64,000 bases of DNA from an uncultured Schlesneria sp. (GTDB lineage: Bacteria; Planctomycetota; Planctomycetia; Planctomycetales; Planctomycetaceae), in assembly GCA_903871875.1 (NCBI GenBank), contig CAIQIR010000153.1, positions 1 through 64,000 of the forward strand, written 5' to 3'. Below are positions 47,209 to 61,700 of the stretch, in pieces. The translations under genes and the position numbers were made by a program. Below the pieces are notes generated by a model. The model worked only from the letters and a program-made list of their open reading frames with translations, made no database searches and was not told the DNA's origin. Numbering within the stretch: the first letter of the stretch is position 1; every line of letters starts with the position of its first letter.

Positions 47209-50200
47209 CTACGACGCGGACACAACCGTGACATTGAAGATCAAGATGCTATTTGCCGGAATCGAACTTCCCGACCCTGTGGTCCCATAAGCGATTGCCG
47301 ACGGAATAATCAGTTGAGCAATGGTGCCTACCGGCAGAAGTGCGAATGCTTCATCCCAACCTGCGATCACTTGTCCCTGCCCTAGCGTAAACGAAAATGG
47401 CGAGACATGGCTGAATTGTGCATCGATATTGGAGTCAAACTCGGTTCCCTTCGTTCCATCCGAATTCAATAGGAAGCCCGAGTAATTCACGGTAACTTTC
47501 TGCCCCGATGTCGGTATGGCTCCCGTACCCCTGGTCGTAATGACATAGTTCAATCCAGAAGCGGTCGTGGTCGCCGTTAAGTTGTTCGCCGTGAGATACG
47601 TATGGATGATCGATTGTTCGTCTGTGACAGTACCAGTACCGGTTGCCGATTGACCTTGTTGGTTAGAACTCTTGGCAGTCACGGTCGTTGTCTGCGAGGT
47701 CAGTGGCGCACCGGTCAAGTTCAGTGACCATTTGCCGGCAGAAGGAGACGTCAATTGCGAACTCGTTCCCAACGTATACGTTGTCGCCCCCACCGTCACA
47801 CTCAACTGCGGTCCGTTAGTGGAATCGAAGGTGCCGGTGATCGTAGGTGTCGCTATTGATGCAGACTGTGAAGTCACAGTGGGAGCAGTAATTGAACCAC
47901 TGCCAGTCAGTGCGAAGGTGACATTGGTCGTCACAGTATTACTATTTGATAGGCCGTCATTCACCGTAATACTTGCGACGCGTGTGGTTGTCGGAGGACT
48001 GCTGGCCACTGAATAGAACTGAATGGTACGCAAAAACGCCTGATAGCTGGCAGGTGTTCCCGCACCGCTGATCGTCAATGTTGCCGTATTTGACGTGAGG
48101 TTTTCGACGAACGAATGCTGCAAGGCCACGGTGTTATCAAAGCTCAGACGGTCTCCATTCTGCCAATTGGTGAATGAAACGGTGGCACTGGCAAGAGTCG
48201 CGCTATCTGAATCAGTAACAATCAGATTGGCCCCGATCGACTGTGCAGCCCCATTCTGAGTATAGGCAACCGTTGTCGTGCCTCCCGCCAGTGTGGGTGC
48301 GGCGTTGGTAGTCGTCCCGATCGTGATGTTGCGCGTGACCGAATTACTGGAGAGCGAGGTGGGATCAACCACAGTGATGGTAAAAGTGCGTGCAACAGTA
48401 CTGATCGTTGTTCCCGACGAACTGAAGACCACCGAATCCAACGCATCGCGATAATTCCCGGCGTAACTCGACCCGGTCAGCGTCAACGTTCCGGTGGTGG
48501 CGTCAAATGATCCGGTGATGCCGTTTTGATTTGTGAAGGACAACAGGTCTTTGTCGGTGGACGTATTCTGATATCCAGACGTAATCTGGACCGTGGCTTG
48601 GGTCAAATTGGTACTATCGGCATCGGTTACCGAAAGTGTCGACGAAATCGTCAGAGGAGCATCCTCGGGATGATTCGCATTGTAGACCAAGGGCGTCGTT
48701 TCGATTCCAGACAGTATCGGTGCAGCATTCACAGCGATGACCGCAACGTTGGTTGTTACCGAATTGCTGTTCGTAAATCCATCATTCACCTTGATACTGG
48801 CGACCCTCGTCACAACAGGCGGATCACCGGCGGCCGAATAGAACGCCACCGTCCGTAAGAACGTTTGATATTCGGTGGGTGTGCCACTTCCGCTAATCGT
48901 TAGACTCGCTGTGTTCGTCGTCAGATTTTCGACGAAGGTATGCTGCAGCCCAACCGTATTGAGGAACGCCAAACGATCTCCGTCCTGCCAATTGGTAAAC
49001 GAAACCGTCGCACTCGCGAGGGTAGCACTATCTGAATCGGCGACGACCAGGTTTGGAGCAATCAGCTGCTGTGTCCCGCGAGCCGAGAATGTGACCGTTG
49101 ACGATCCGGCGGACAACACGGGAGATGCATTTGTCGTGGACCAGGCGACATTCCGCGTGATCGAATTGCTGACCAGTGACGTATTGTCCGTCACTGTAAT
49201 TGTAAGGGTCCGCGTGGCTGTACTGACAGAAGATCCACTCGAACTGAATGTGACCGAATCCAACGCCGCACGGTAGTTCGAGACGGAACTTGCCCCACTC
49301 AAAACCATCGTGCCGGTTGCAACGTTAAAGATGCCCGTAATGCCATTTTGGTTTTTGAATGACAAAATATCCTGGCCATTGGCATCGCTCTGGTATCCAG
49401 CCGTAATTTGGACGACGGCCCTGTTCAAATCGTTGCTGTCAGGATCAGTGACCGAAAGCGACGACGAAATCGTCGGAGGCGCAATTTCGGGGTGATTCAC
49501 TTGGTAGACCAATGGCGTTGTTTCAATTCCCGACAACAGTGGCGGAGCATTAACGGGAGTGACGCTGAGCGACTGCTGCTGGGACGCGACATTCGAAAGA
49601 ATATCGGTAACGGCGAAAGTGGCCGTTACCGTGGTCGTATTGGGGTTACTGTTAACGCTCCAGAACTCAACGGTTCGTAGTGCCGCCTGATAATCGGCAG
49701 CCGTGTCGTTGCCCGTCATCGTCAACGTTGCTGTATGTGTCGTAAGGTCTTCGACGAACGTGTGCTGAAACGCAAATGGATTGGCGAAATCGACACGATC
49801 ACCATCCTGCCAATTCGCGAATGTCACCGTCGCACTGGCGATCGGCACATTATCAACGTCAGACGTGATCAGATTGGGGGCGATGATAACGGCGGCACTT
49901 CTGGCAGCATAGTTTGTCGTACCGCCGGCACCAGACACCACGGGAGGATTGCTGTTGGCTCGGACCGTCAGATCGCGAGACACAGTGTTACTCGATGATA
50001 AGCCGTCACTGGCTTGGAAGCTGACCGTTCGTGTCAGCGACGTAATCGGAGTGGCACTGGAATTGTGATAGGCAACACTTTGCAGCGCCGCGCGATAGTT
50101 CGAGACCGAATCCGTTCCCGACAATGTCAGCGTACCAGTGCTGGCGTCCCAGGTCCCGGTGATCGTTGCGGTGTTCGTGAATCGCAATACATCCTGGCCG

Positions 50201-51888
50201 TTTTGATAGTTACCAGAAATCTTGATCGTGGCCCCAATCCAGGTACTGCTATCAAGATCGAACGTCTGCAACGTGGAGGTCACAGGTGTGGACAACGGTC
50301 CGATGGCACTCAGTGGTGTCGGTTCAATCTCCGTCAAAATCGGATCAACAACGCTTTCGGGATTCCCCGAGACGGTCACGGTATGGCCCACGTAGAAATT
50401 CAAGCGATATTCGGTCGCCACGCTGCCGTTGGCATTTCCGATTAATGATTGACCGGCGAGATCCTGGATCGAGTGTCGCGCGACCAATTGGTAACTGCCG
50501 TCGGTCAATGGTTGCGACAGCGTGACGGTAGCCACGAACGGATTCGCCGCCGAACCAAATCCGAACGTAATTCCGGTGATCAAGTTGCTGACATCGGCAC
50601 CGTTCTCATACAGAGCCCAATTCGACAGATTGATCACGCTGCCGCCAACACCAGAAAGGGCGTTTAAATTCTCCGAAAAACTGACGGAAAACGAGTTAAC
50701 CGAGGACGTCAAGACTTCACCCGTCGATACCGATGTGGACCCTCCGTCCACGGAAACACTGTTCACTGATGGGCCACTGGGCAGAATTTCATAAGCCCCC
50801 ACATCAGGTGAGCTGGTTCGAGGACTGCCCCTTTGATCGGTGGTAATGCTGCTCAAATACAGGGCGTTGCCAATCGCGGGGCTGCCAGCCAATGGGACAA
50901 TTGTCGGTGTTGGCCCGCCGTTGTTGGCGAGCGCACCCAAATGCAGTGCGCTGGTGGTAGCAACGACAACGTCGCCGTTGGTTCCGTTGGTCGGCACACC
51001 CGCGCCACCACTGACAAATAAATTGTGCACGCTGGTTGAATCAATGGCTGTGCCACTACCGATGTAATTGAACTGACCGGCAATCGTATTGGTCAGCAGC
51101 AGTGTTCCGCCGTTGTTGGAGACGTCGTTGCCAGCGGCCGCGGTGTTTCCGACGACAGTGCTGTAGCTCAGAGTAGCCGTACCGGTACTATCGATCCCGC
51201 CGCCATCTACGATGGCACTATTCCCAGAAATGGTGGAGTTCGTGACCTTCAGCGTCCCGGAATTTTCGATGCCACCCCCATTAAGCTGAGCCGCATTATT
51301 TGAAAGTGTGCTGGCGATCACCGTCAGGCTACCGCTGTTGTCGATTGCGCCGCCATCACCACCGCCCAACGAAACGGATCCGTTGCTGATGTTGCTTGTC
51401 AGTGTGCTTTGGTCAATCGTGAGAGTTCCCGCGTTCAAGATACCACCACCACTCGCGTCGGCGACACTGCCGTTTTCGATGGTCAATCCCACCAGATCGG
51501 CTGTACCACCACCCCCGATTTCAAACACGCGGCTGGCATCATGAGCGTCAAGCACCAAGCTGCCCGCGCCGGGACCGTCGATCGTGATATTGCCAGTGAT
51601 GATGGGCAGTTCGCCACTCACCAGCGAGATGGTTCCAGTCACGCCCGAAGCGAAGTTGATCGTCTGAGCGCCACCCAACGTATTCGCTTCGACGATCGCA
51701 TCGCGTAAGCTCGTGTTTGCACCGCCCGTCGTGTCCGCGGTCGTAGTCACCGTGATCGCGCTCAACACCAGTCGCGTTTCTAAAGCTTCCACCGGCGGGG
51801 AGGGCCGGTTCCTGCGGCGGGGCATTTTACTTTGGCGAGAAGTTGTCAGGTGGTCAATCAGGTTGCGGATCCAAGAATGCATCAACAC
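47209..51888 (-). CDS. Giant exported repeat protein with C-terminal FKBP-type prolyl isomerase
   Basis: 1559 residues. The basic N-terminus ends in PPVEALETRLVLSA (32-44), resembling the planctomycete LEPR-XLL export motif. Residues 45-370 look like a parallel beta-helix (repeated GGGI.NSGTL.V..ST patterns), and 370-510 like an Ig-type domain. Residues 516-1327 are six cadherin-like modules of about 130 residues in three alternating pairs. Residues 1335-1422 form another Ig-like domain. Residues 1424-1559 are an FKBP domain with its pocket residues apparently intact: VNYSGFL, GTEFDSN, QVIAGWDEA, AYGTTG, SILIFNVTV. FKBPs catalyse proline cis-trans isomerisation. The protein is likely surface-exposed. 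The GTG at 51888 has GGAG 6 bases upstream. Confidence 0.85.
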   Translation of the reverse strand: MLMHSWIRNLIDHLTTSRQSKMPRRRNRPSPPVEALETRLVLSAITVTTTADTTGGANTSLRDAIVEANTLGGAQTINFASGVTGTISLVSGELPIITGNITIDGPGAGSLVLDAHDASRVFEIGGGGTADLVGLTIENGSVADASGGGILNAGTLTIDQSTLTSNISNGSVSLGGGDGGAIDNSGSLTVIASTLSNNAAQLNGGGIENSGTLKVTNSTISGNSAIVDGGGIDSTGTATLSYSTVVGNTAAAGNDVSNNGGTLLLTNTIAGQFNYIGSGTAIDSTSVHNLFVSGGAGVPTNGTNGDVVVATTSALHLGALANNGGPTPTIVPLAGSPAIGNALYLSSITTDQRGSPRTSSPDVGAYEILPSGPSVNSVSVDGGSTSVSTGEVLTSSVNSFSVSFSENLNALSGVGGSVINLSNWALYENGADVSNLITGITFGFGSAANPFVATVTLSQPLTDGSYQLVARHSIQDLAGQSLIGNANGSVATEYRLNFYVGHTVTVSGNPESVVDPILTEIEPTPLSAIGPLSTPVTSTLQTFDLDSSTWIGATIKISGNYQNGQDVLRFTNTATITGTWDASTGTLTLSGTDSVSNYRAALQSVAYHNSSATPITSLTRTVSFQASDGLSSSNTVSRDLTVRANSNPPVVSGAGGTTNYAARSAAVIIAPNLITSDVDNVPIASATVTFANWQDGDRVDFANPFAFQHTFVEDLTTHTATLTMTGNDTAADYQAALRTVEFWSVNSNPNTTTVTATFAVTDILSNVASQQQSLSVTPVNAPPLLSGIETTPLVYQVNHPEIAPPTISSSLSVTDPDSNDLNRAVVQITAGYQSDANGQDILSFKNQNGITGIFNVATGTMVLSGASSVSNYRAALDSVTFSSSGSSVSTATRTLTITVTDNTSLVSNSITRNVAWSTTNASPVLSAGSSTVTFSARGTQQLIAPNLVVADSDSATLASATVSFTNWQDGDRLAFLNTVGLQHTFVENLTTNTASLTISGSGTPTEYQTFLRTVAFYSAAGDPPVVTRVASIKVNDGFTNSNSVTTNVAVIAVNAAPILSGIETTPLVYNANHPEDAPLTISSTLSVTDADSTNLTQATVQITSGYQNTSTDKDLLSFTNQNGITGSFDATTGTLTLTGSSYAGNYRDALDSVVFSSSGTTISTVARTFTITVVDPTSLSSNSVTRNITIGTTTNAAPTLAGGTTTVAYTQNGAAQSIGANLIVTDSDSATLASATVSFTNWQNGDRLSFDNTVALQHSFVENLTSNTATLTISGAGTPASYQAFLRTIQFYSVASSPPTTTRVASITVNDGLSNSNTVTTNVTFALTGSGSITAPTVTSQSASIATPTITGTFDSTNGPQLSVTVGATTYTLGTSSQLTSPSAGKWSLNLTGAPLTSQTTTVTAKSSNQQGQSATGTGTVTDEQSIIHTYLTANNLTATTTASGLNYVITTRGTGAIPTSGQKVTVNYSGFLLNSDGTKGTEFDSNIDAQFSHVSPFSFTLGQGQVIAGWDEAFALLPVGTIAQLIIPSAIAYGTTGSGSSIPANSILIFNVTVVSAS
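47908..50343 (-). repeat. Three tandem ~0.8-kb coding repeats in the giant protein gene
   Basis: Two module types alternate. Type B (for example LSVTDADSTNLTQATVQITS) spans 49954-50343, 49135-49542 and 48313-48726. Type A (for example ATVSFTNWQDGDRL, then FLRTVAFYS) spans 49549-49944, 48733-49128 and 47908-48303. The repeat period is about 800-825 bases. Pairs 2 and 3 are the most alike, suggesting a recent duplication; the first B copy is the most diverged. Confidence 0.85.
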
Positions 51889-52815
51889 GTTGAACTCCAG
51901 CGCACAAAGGACGGACAGTCTGCGCCCCTCGACCCCAGCCAGGCGTCTAAACCTTTGCGTCTTAGGCGTTGAGGAGATTCTTCGATTTAAACGTTCGGTA
52001 AACGTGAGAGAATCAGTTCGCCAATTTCTTGGCCAACTTTGATATCACATTTTTTGGCTGTGCCCAGTAAAAAGTTTCCAAAAAATGACATTCTTTCTCT
52101 AAACGGCTAAACTTAAAATGGATATCGGGTTGAGACGTATTGGCGATTCCTGACGGGAGCCATTCCGACGATTCAATCATGAATCACCGAAAACCGTTAC
52201 AGGCGTCCACCTGAACATTGGTATTCATCTTGAAGGACGCGCCGGACGATGATTTCCATCGGCCGCCGCAACTTGAGGTCGGCATATCCTGAATCGCACC
52301 GCGACCCCTTGATGACGATCAATTGCGACATAGATGAAGGCACATAAACCATTGAACTTTGGCGGTTCAGCGCTGACTCTAGAAAACGGTGGGATTCGCC
52401 TTTTTTGAAATGGGCGATGGCAGGCCGACGTGGTGGCCTTTGCTTCGAGATCGTGGGTCAAGTGGATAGCAATTGGCCTCCGTAGCAGGTGGCCCACGGC
52501 TGCTTGCGCTGCAGCTTGCCGAGAAGAATTAATTCGAAGATTAGGTGCTACCACCGGTCGAAGGATCCGTGCTTGGACGGAGGTCCGGATTCGGTTGTGC
52601 CCATCAACAATGCCTCGCAAAGCCGCCCGAGGTCTAGAAACGCCGAATAAGAAGCCAGCTCTGAAACGCCTCACGTCGATGAGCCACCTCGCCCCGACGC
52701 TAATTCGTTATTCAGAGAACATTGCGCGGGATCCGATTTCAACTCCCGCATTGAAATGACCGGCACTCTGTACTTCAGCACTCTACCAAATCGACCCTGA
52801 ATGATGCGATCACAA
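51889..52815. other. Long intergenic region, 927 bases, no gene supported
   Basis: Frames of 149 codons (minus, 52225-52674) and 109 codons (plus, 52430-52759) overlap each other. They are Arg/Ala-rich, lack ribosome-binding sites and resemble no family I know. A 10-base inverted repeat lies at 52048-52087. The region may hold decayed coding sequence and the promoter of the giant gene. Confidence 0.5.
52048..52087. repeat. AT-rich inverted repeat upstream of the giant gene
   Basis: CATTTTTTGG (52048-52057) and its exact complement CCAAAAAATG (52078-52087) flank a 20-base spacer. The repeat is 160 bases upstream of the GTG at 51888. It could be a regulator-binding site or a weak hairpin; no T-run follows the stem. 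Confidence 0.4.
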
Positions 52816-54180
52816 TTATTCGTGACGCAAAGCTTCGATAGGATGCATCATGGCCGCAGAACGAGCCGGATAAAGCCCGAACACGACTCCGATCGTCACC
52901 GAGATACCAAAGGCAACAGGAAGACTCCAGAGTGCAATGCGGGGTTCCATCTCGCTGAAGATCTTTGCCATAGGCGATTCGCCGGTCGAACGATCCAGGA
53001 TGAAGTTGTGCACCACATGTTTGATGCCTTGAAAGGCAAATGGTGTCGCCAGCCCCAAACAAATACCGATCAGGCCGCCCGCTCCCGACAGGACAATGGT
53101 TTCGGTCAGGAACTGGCGAATGATATCGCTTTGACGTGCTCCCAAAGCGCGCCGAATACCAATCTCGCGAGTTCGTTCGGTAACTGTGGCGAGCATGATA
53201 TTCATGATCCCAATTCCCCCCACAACCAGACTGATCGCCGCGATCGACCCCAGCACGATATTGAAAATCTGACGGATCTGGTCCGCCTGCTTCAGCAGTT
53301 CCAGCGGCACGATGACGTCATAGTCATTTTTCCCGGCATGAGACCTTCGTAGTGACTCTTTCACCACTTCGGACGTCGGCACAACGTCCTCACGATTTTT
53401 GACTTTCAACGTAATTTGGTTTAATTCGACCTGTTCGGCCGAGAACGAACCACTCATGCGGGTATAGACGGTATCACCAATACGGCTGCGAAAAGTGCTG
53501 AGCGGAATATAAACGTCCTTGTTGTATTCTTGGCCAGACAAACTACCACCGACGGCCGCGGATGACGTCCGCGTTCTCATGATGCCGACAATCTTGTACC
53601 GATGATTACGGATCTGAATTGATTGCCCGAGCGGATCGTCGAAAGGAAACATAGTCGAGGCAGTTTCGGACCCAAGCACGGCAACATTGGCGACATCGGC
53701 CTCGTCTTCATCGGTGAGATACCGGCCTCGCAAAAGTGCAAGATGATTCATTTCGGCATACTCTGTCGTGCAACCGACAAGCCGAACATTCAGCGTCCGC
53801 TCCAGATAACGTGCCTCGCTGACCAGCTCCCGCATCCGCACGGCTCCGCTGATCGTGTGCAACGTCTTGGTCAACAAATCATAGTCGGTCCTCAAGAGCC
53901 CGTATTGAGGAACGACCATGCCTCGCCCTCGCCCACCGCCACCGCCACCCGACTGTGAATCGGCCGGAGGTTTGATCGTGACGATGATGATGTTCGTTGC
54001 GCCCAAAGCGAGCACTTGTTGTTGAGCCTGAGCACTGGCCCCTTCACCGATGGCGAGCATGGCAATTACCGAAAACACACCAAACACAATCCCCAACATC
54101 GTCAAACCGGACCGCAGCTTGTGCAGCATCAGGCTTTTCAATGCCAGTCGAATCGTACGGAGGGTTTCGGAAAATGGCAT
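52816..54180 (-). CDS. MacB-like ABC transporter permease
   Basis: A 454-residue inner-membrane permease with the MacB topology: one N-terminal helix ([19 protein letters not shown]), a periplasmic domain of about 240 residues, then three helices with the FtsX signature [16 protein letters not shown]. It ends in the family motif [16 protein letters not shown]. MacB permeases drive efflux or lipoprotein-like export with a partner ATPase and membrane-fusion protein; neither is adjacent here. Residues 76-86 hold a glycine-rich insert ([11 protein letters not shown]) between two periplasmic strands. The ATG at 54180 gives the family start. It is transcribed away from dnaE. Confidence 0.92.
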   Translation of the reverse strand: MPFSETLRTIRLALKSLMLHKLRSGLTMLGIVFGVFSVIAMLAIGEGASAQAQQQVLALGATNIIIVTIKPPADSQSGGGGGGRGRGMVVPQYGLLRTDYDLLTKTLHTISGAVRMRELVSEARYLERTLNVRLVGCTTEYAEMNHLALLRGRYLTDEDEADVANVAVLGSETASTMFPFDDPLGQSIQIRNHRYKIVGIMRTRTSSAAVGGSLSGQEYNKDVYIPLSTFRSRIGDTVYTRMSGSFSAEQVELNQITLKVKNREDVVPTSEVVKESLRRSHAGKNDYDVIVPLELLKQADQIRQIFNIVLGSIAAISLVVGGIGIMNIMLATVTERTREIGIRRALGARQSDIIRQFLTETIVLSGAGGLIGICLGLATPFAFQGIKHVVHNFILDRSTGESPMAKIFSEMEPRIALWSLPVAFGISVTIGVVFGLYPARSAAMMHPIEALRHE

Positions 54181-54656
54181 GGTAGATTGATTTCAACGAG
54201 CCGGCGGCAGTTGAAGTCGAGGATTTCGCAGGAAGGATAAAAACGGCAAGTCGGTTCAGCGTACTGTTGCGGCGAGCCGTTGTGAAGGGCATTCGCATTT
54301 CAGGTTAGGGTCTCTGGCGAAGTTTCCACCTCAGAAGCCATTCTAGCAGCGTATTGCCTGGGACGGGGGCAACTTTCACCCGGCGAGATACGATGCCTTA
54401 CGACTCATCGGCGAGGGGAACAAATGCCAATTCTCTCCAACACGACGGTGAACGCCGCATGCAAACCAGCCCGTATTTAGCGAGTTTGGGGGACGACTGA
54501 TGGCGCTAGTTGTTCCAAGCGACAAACAAGGCTACGGACAATGGCAATCCCGACTGACGTCGGGTTACAATTCAACGTTCCACCCGGCACTGGCGAGATG
54601 AGAATTGACCAGTGAACCGTTTTTGACGATTGCCGCGATGCGGAAGGGATGCCCAG
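54181..54656. other. Divergent intergenic region, 476 bases
   Basis: This lies between the MacB-like permease (minus) and dnaE (plus). Small overlapping frames have no coding signal. The dnaE ribosome-binding site AAGGGA is at 54644-54649. No strong repeat or promoter consensus was found. Confidence 0.45.
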
Positions 54657-58208
<3,552 letters not shown>

Positions 58209-58306
58209 GGCGGCAACGAATTAGTTTACGAACGCATCCAATGGACAACTGAGCATCCGCGCACATTCCTTGAATTTGAGCGTCTGTTCTTTCCAGAGCG
58301 ATCTCC

Positions 58307-58744
58307 ATGAACTACCGATTTGCGACGCCAAACGACGCCGATGTTCTCGCGAAGTTGAATCAGCAGTTGATTCGCGACGAGGGGCATCGCAACCCAATGA
58401 ACCTTGCTCAATTAACCGAACGAATGAGAAATTGGTTGGCGAACGAATATCAATCAGTTCTTTTTGAAGAAGATCAGGAGGTTGTTGGCTACGCCCTGTT
58501 TCGAAGCGAACCGGAATATGTTTTGATTCGCCATTTTTTCGTCCTGGCAGTTTATCGTCGTCACGGAATCGGACGGAATGCGATTGAATGGCTTCGCGAA
58601 CATGTGTGGACCGACAGATCACGGCTGCGAATCGAGGTCTTAGTGGGAAACATGACCGGATGCGCGTTTTGGCGATCAGTTGGATTCAATGACTATTGCT
58701 TAACCATGGAGGCAAACGTTAACAACCAACGGAAAATCAGTTGA
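58307..58744 (+). CDS. GNAT-family N-acetyltransferase
   Basis: A 145-residue acetyl-CoA-dependent acetyltransferase. The GNAT fold is recognisable: N-terminal ATPNDADVLAKL, the beta-4 strand HFFVLAVYRRHGIGRNAIEWL with the RRHGIG pyrophosphate-binding loop, and the C-terminal AFWRSVGFNDY. The acceptor could be an amine, an amino-acid derivative or a protein and cannot be told from sequence. It follows dnaE by 98 bases on the same strand and ends 37 bases from the convergent helicase gene. Confidence 0.9.
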   Translation: MNYRFATPNDADVLAKLNQQLIRDEGHRNPMNLAQLTERMRNWLANEYQSVLFEEDQEVVGYALFRSEPEYVLIRHFFVLAVYRRHGIGRNAIEWLREHVWTDRSRLRIEVLVGNMTGCAFWRSVGFNDYCLTMEANVNNQRKIS

Positions 58745-58781
58745 AATAATGCCCCGCGCAACCCCTCAACGGTTCTTTGGC

Positions 58782-61700
58782 CTAGTTTGTGATATTCGGC
58801 TCGAGAGCTGCGGCGGGGGGCGGATCCAATGTCAGAATTGATTTCTGACGTAATCGTTCGAGTACGACGGCCATTGTTTCTCGCGGGACGTCACTTAACC
58901 AGCGGATCTCGCCGCCTTGCAGGCAAGCGACCGGAGTACCGTCAAAATAGGCGACTCGGTTTGAAGCCGTACGTGGAATTCGGTCCTCCCGGGTGATGAT
59001 GCCGACAAGGTTAAGCGGATCGGCAGCAGAAATCACGATCAGTTCCTGCTTCGCTCCTTCGTCTCGCAAACGACGAAGTTGCTGAACACTGTCCGTCAAT
59101 GCGAACTGCTCACCGGCAACTCCAGCGATAAAGCGGCCTCCGCGAATCTCGCCCCGCGCTTCGAGTCGTCTCAAAACCTGCAGCAACCCGAACCAGTTCG
59201 GAGTACCGTCTTCGCGTTCGAGCAGGTCGCGGAAGACAACACCCCAACGACGTAGTAGTTGCCAAGCCCAATCCTCGGTGATTTTTCGCTGGTCGCTGCT
59301 GGCCGAGGTCTTTACCGCCGGTGCTATCTCCGGACTTCCACTGGTTACTAATTCTGGACCAACTACCACCCGGCCCACGTGGGACGGTGTGGCGGCAGAT
59401 GCTTTGCCAATCTGGGCCGAGTTTGCATCAGTTCCTTCTGCGCGAATTGACCAGCGGCCGATGGCGGCTTTCGTGGCTCGCTTGCGCTCGACTTTTTGAC
59501 GACTGGGCCTACGCGATGGAGCCGGTTTGTCACCAACAAGTGATCGCAGACCTGCGAAGCCGTCGGCGGTCAGTACGCCTCGGGCCACCAATTCGCCAAG
59601 TGCATCTTCAAGGTGATCATTCAACATTCGCGTGGCCGTCAACAAATCCGCAGCGAACATCGCTCCACGAGTCGTCAGCAATTCGTAGACCTGACGCGCA
59701 GGACTACTCAAGCCGCTCAAGTCGATTTCCGGTGTACGCGAACAAAGCCACGCGGTGTCTTCCCGCAGAAAGAACGAGATCGGCGCAACTCGTGTCAGAC
59801 TGGCCATCGGCTTGGATTTGTCGGGATTTCTGGGAGGCGGAAACAATCGCCCCCAACCGACTTCCCCCGTCAAGCACAATTCGTCCAGCCATTCGGGCCG
59901 ATAGCAATCGACTCGCAGAGGCAGAATATCTCGTTCCCAGGCAACCGAGGGAATGTCCAGCCCCTGGAGCTGGGCAATGACTTCGAACAGTCCATTCGCA
60001 CCGCCCCGGCGGTGTGACCATGAAACACCATGATGGCGAGTCAGAAACCGAATGAAGGTATCGACACCTACGGGCTCGATCTGTTTTCGCAATCCATCCA
60101 TCGTCAGCCGATGAATTCGAGCCAACAGACGGCGGTGACACCATTCCGTCGATGAGGCACTGGGAAAGTGACGCGATTCTTCCGAATCACAGGTCAGCGC
60201 GACGTCTGAATCGAGTGGTGCGAGCGACTCAGTCGAATTGTTTGGGGATATCTCACCGTCGTGATCACTGCCTGAAGTCTTTGCCGCCTGATTTGAGTCT
60301 TTGAAGCGACCTCTCAGGACAACGCCCTCGCCTTCCAAAGCCTCTAGCGCGGCATTGCCTTGGCTTACGGTGATCCCTATCCACTCACTCGTGGCCTCGC
60401 CCGTGATCGGACCACAGGTTTCGAGCAATCCCCGGACAAGTGCCACTCGAGCATCCGTCGATTCCCAGTCTTGCCGAACTCCGTCGGGTACGCTGACCGT
60501 AGGTTTAAGTTTCGCCTCTGGAAACGCCGCAAGAACGGCGGGCACTCGTTCGGTGGCCGCCCAACTAATCAGCAGATCGGGAGATTGGTCCGGCGACTTC
60601 GAAATCGTCCGTGTGACGACGGTGGCTCGCCCGGCCGCGACCAGCTCGTCGAAGAACTCCGTCCATTCCGAACCTTCGTTGAGCGGTAGCAGAATCCGAC
60701 TGAGCAATGCGTCATGAAGTTCGTTGGCGTTGCGCACCAGCGGCTGCGCCTCGGAAACAACTTGTACGATCGCTTCCTGATCAAGACGCCCCAGATCTTG
60801 AACACTTTCGACCGACAATGATCGACGCGTCGACACCGCACGAGCGCGGCGTTCGGCAATTTCGCCGCCGTCGAGGAAGGCATAGGGATTTGCATTGATC
60901 AATTCGTAGCTGAAGGGTGACGGCTCACGGGTATCGCGAGCAATGAACTCGATCTCGCCTCGTTCCACCCGTCCCAAGACTTCCTTCAACGCCTCCATGT
61001 CATGCGCCTCGTACAAACAATCATCCATGGTCTGTTTAACGAGTGGATGATCGGGCAACTCGATATCGCCGACAACGTTTTCCTGGCAGCCGGTTAACTT
61101 GGGGAAGACTGCGGTAAGTAAATCTTCACTTCGGAATCGCTGCAATGCCGGGGGCACCTTCTTACCGTGCCTGGCTCGTGAAACCTGTAAGGCCCGTGTC
61201 GCGTTCCAGCGCCAGCGATTTTGGAAGATCGGCACGACGAGAACCGCCTGCTCGAACATCGCCTGAACGTTTCGGGGATTGAGCATCGGAAACATACTCT
61301 CGAGCGGAAAACTGTGTTGTGGCCCCAACGACAACACGATGCCATCGTCGTCGGCGTTGGCTTGCAATTCGAAATCGAATGACCGGCAAAACCGTTTCCT
61401 CATCGCCAAGCCCCACGCCCGCGTCAGCCGCGTGCCAAATGGAGCATGGATGACCAGTTGCATCCCACCACTCTCATCGAAAAATCGTTCAAAGACAACT
61501 CGACGCATGGTGGGCAACAATCCAATCGCGGCTTTCTGAGCTCTCGCATATTCCACCGCTTGATGGGCCGCTTCTAGATTCACTTTGGCTTCGAGCACCA
61601 GCCAATCTTCTGCCGCCTGGGGGTCGTCGAGTCTCTGTTCCAAATCTTCCCGCAATCGTGAGACCTCTTCCGACAACTCGTAACTCCGACCGGGTGCCTC

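Noticed and set aside
47600-51100. Several long open frames on the plus strand opposite the giant repeat gene
   Set aside because: They follow from the low-complexity, Thr/Ser/Val-rich coding sequence of the minus strand and have no ribosome-binding sites or known products.
52225-52674. 149-codon minus-strand frame in the gap after the giant gene
   Set aside because: Arg/Ala-rich, overlapped by another frame, no ribosome-binding site and no recognisable family; kept only as possible decayed sequence.
58209-58306. Possible terminator between dnaE and the acetyltransferase gene
   Set aside because: No stable hairpin with a T-run was found in the 98-base gap.
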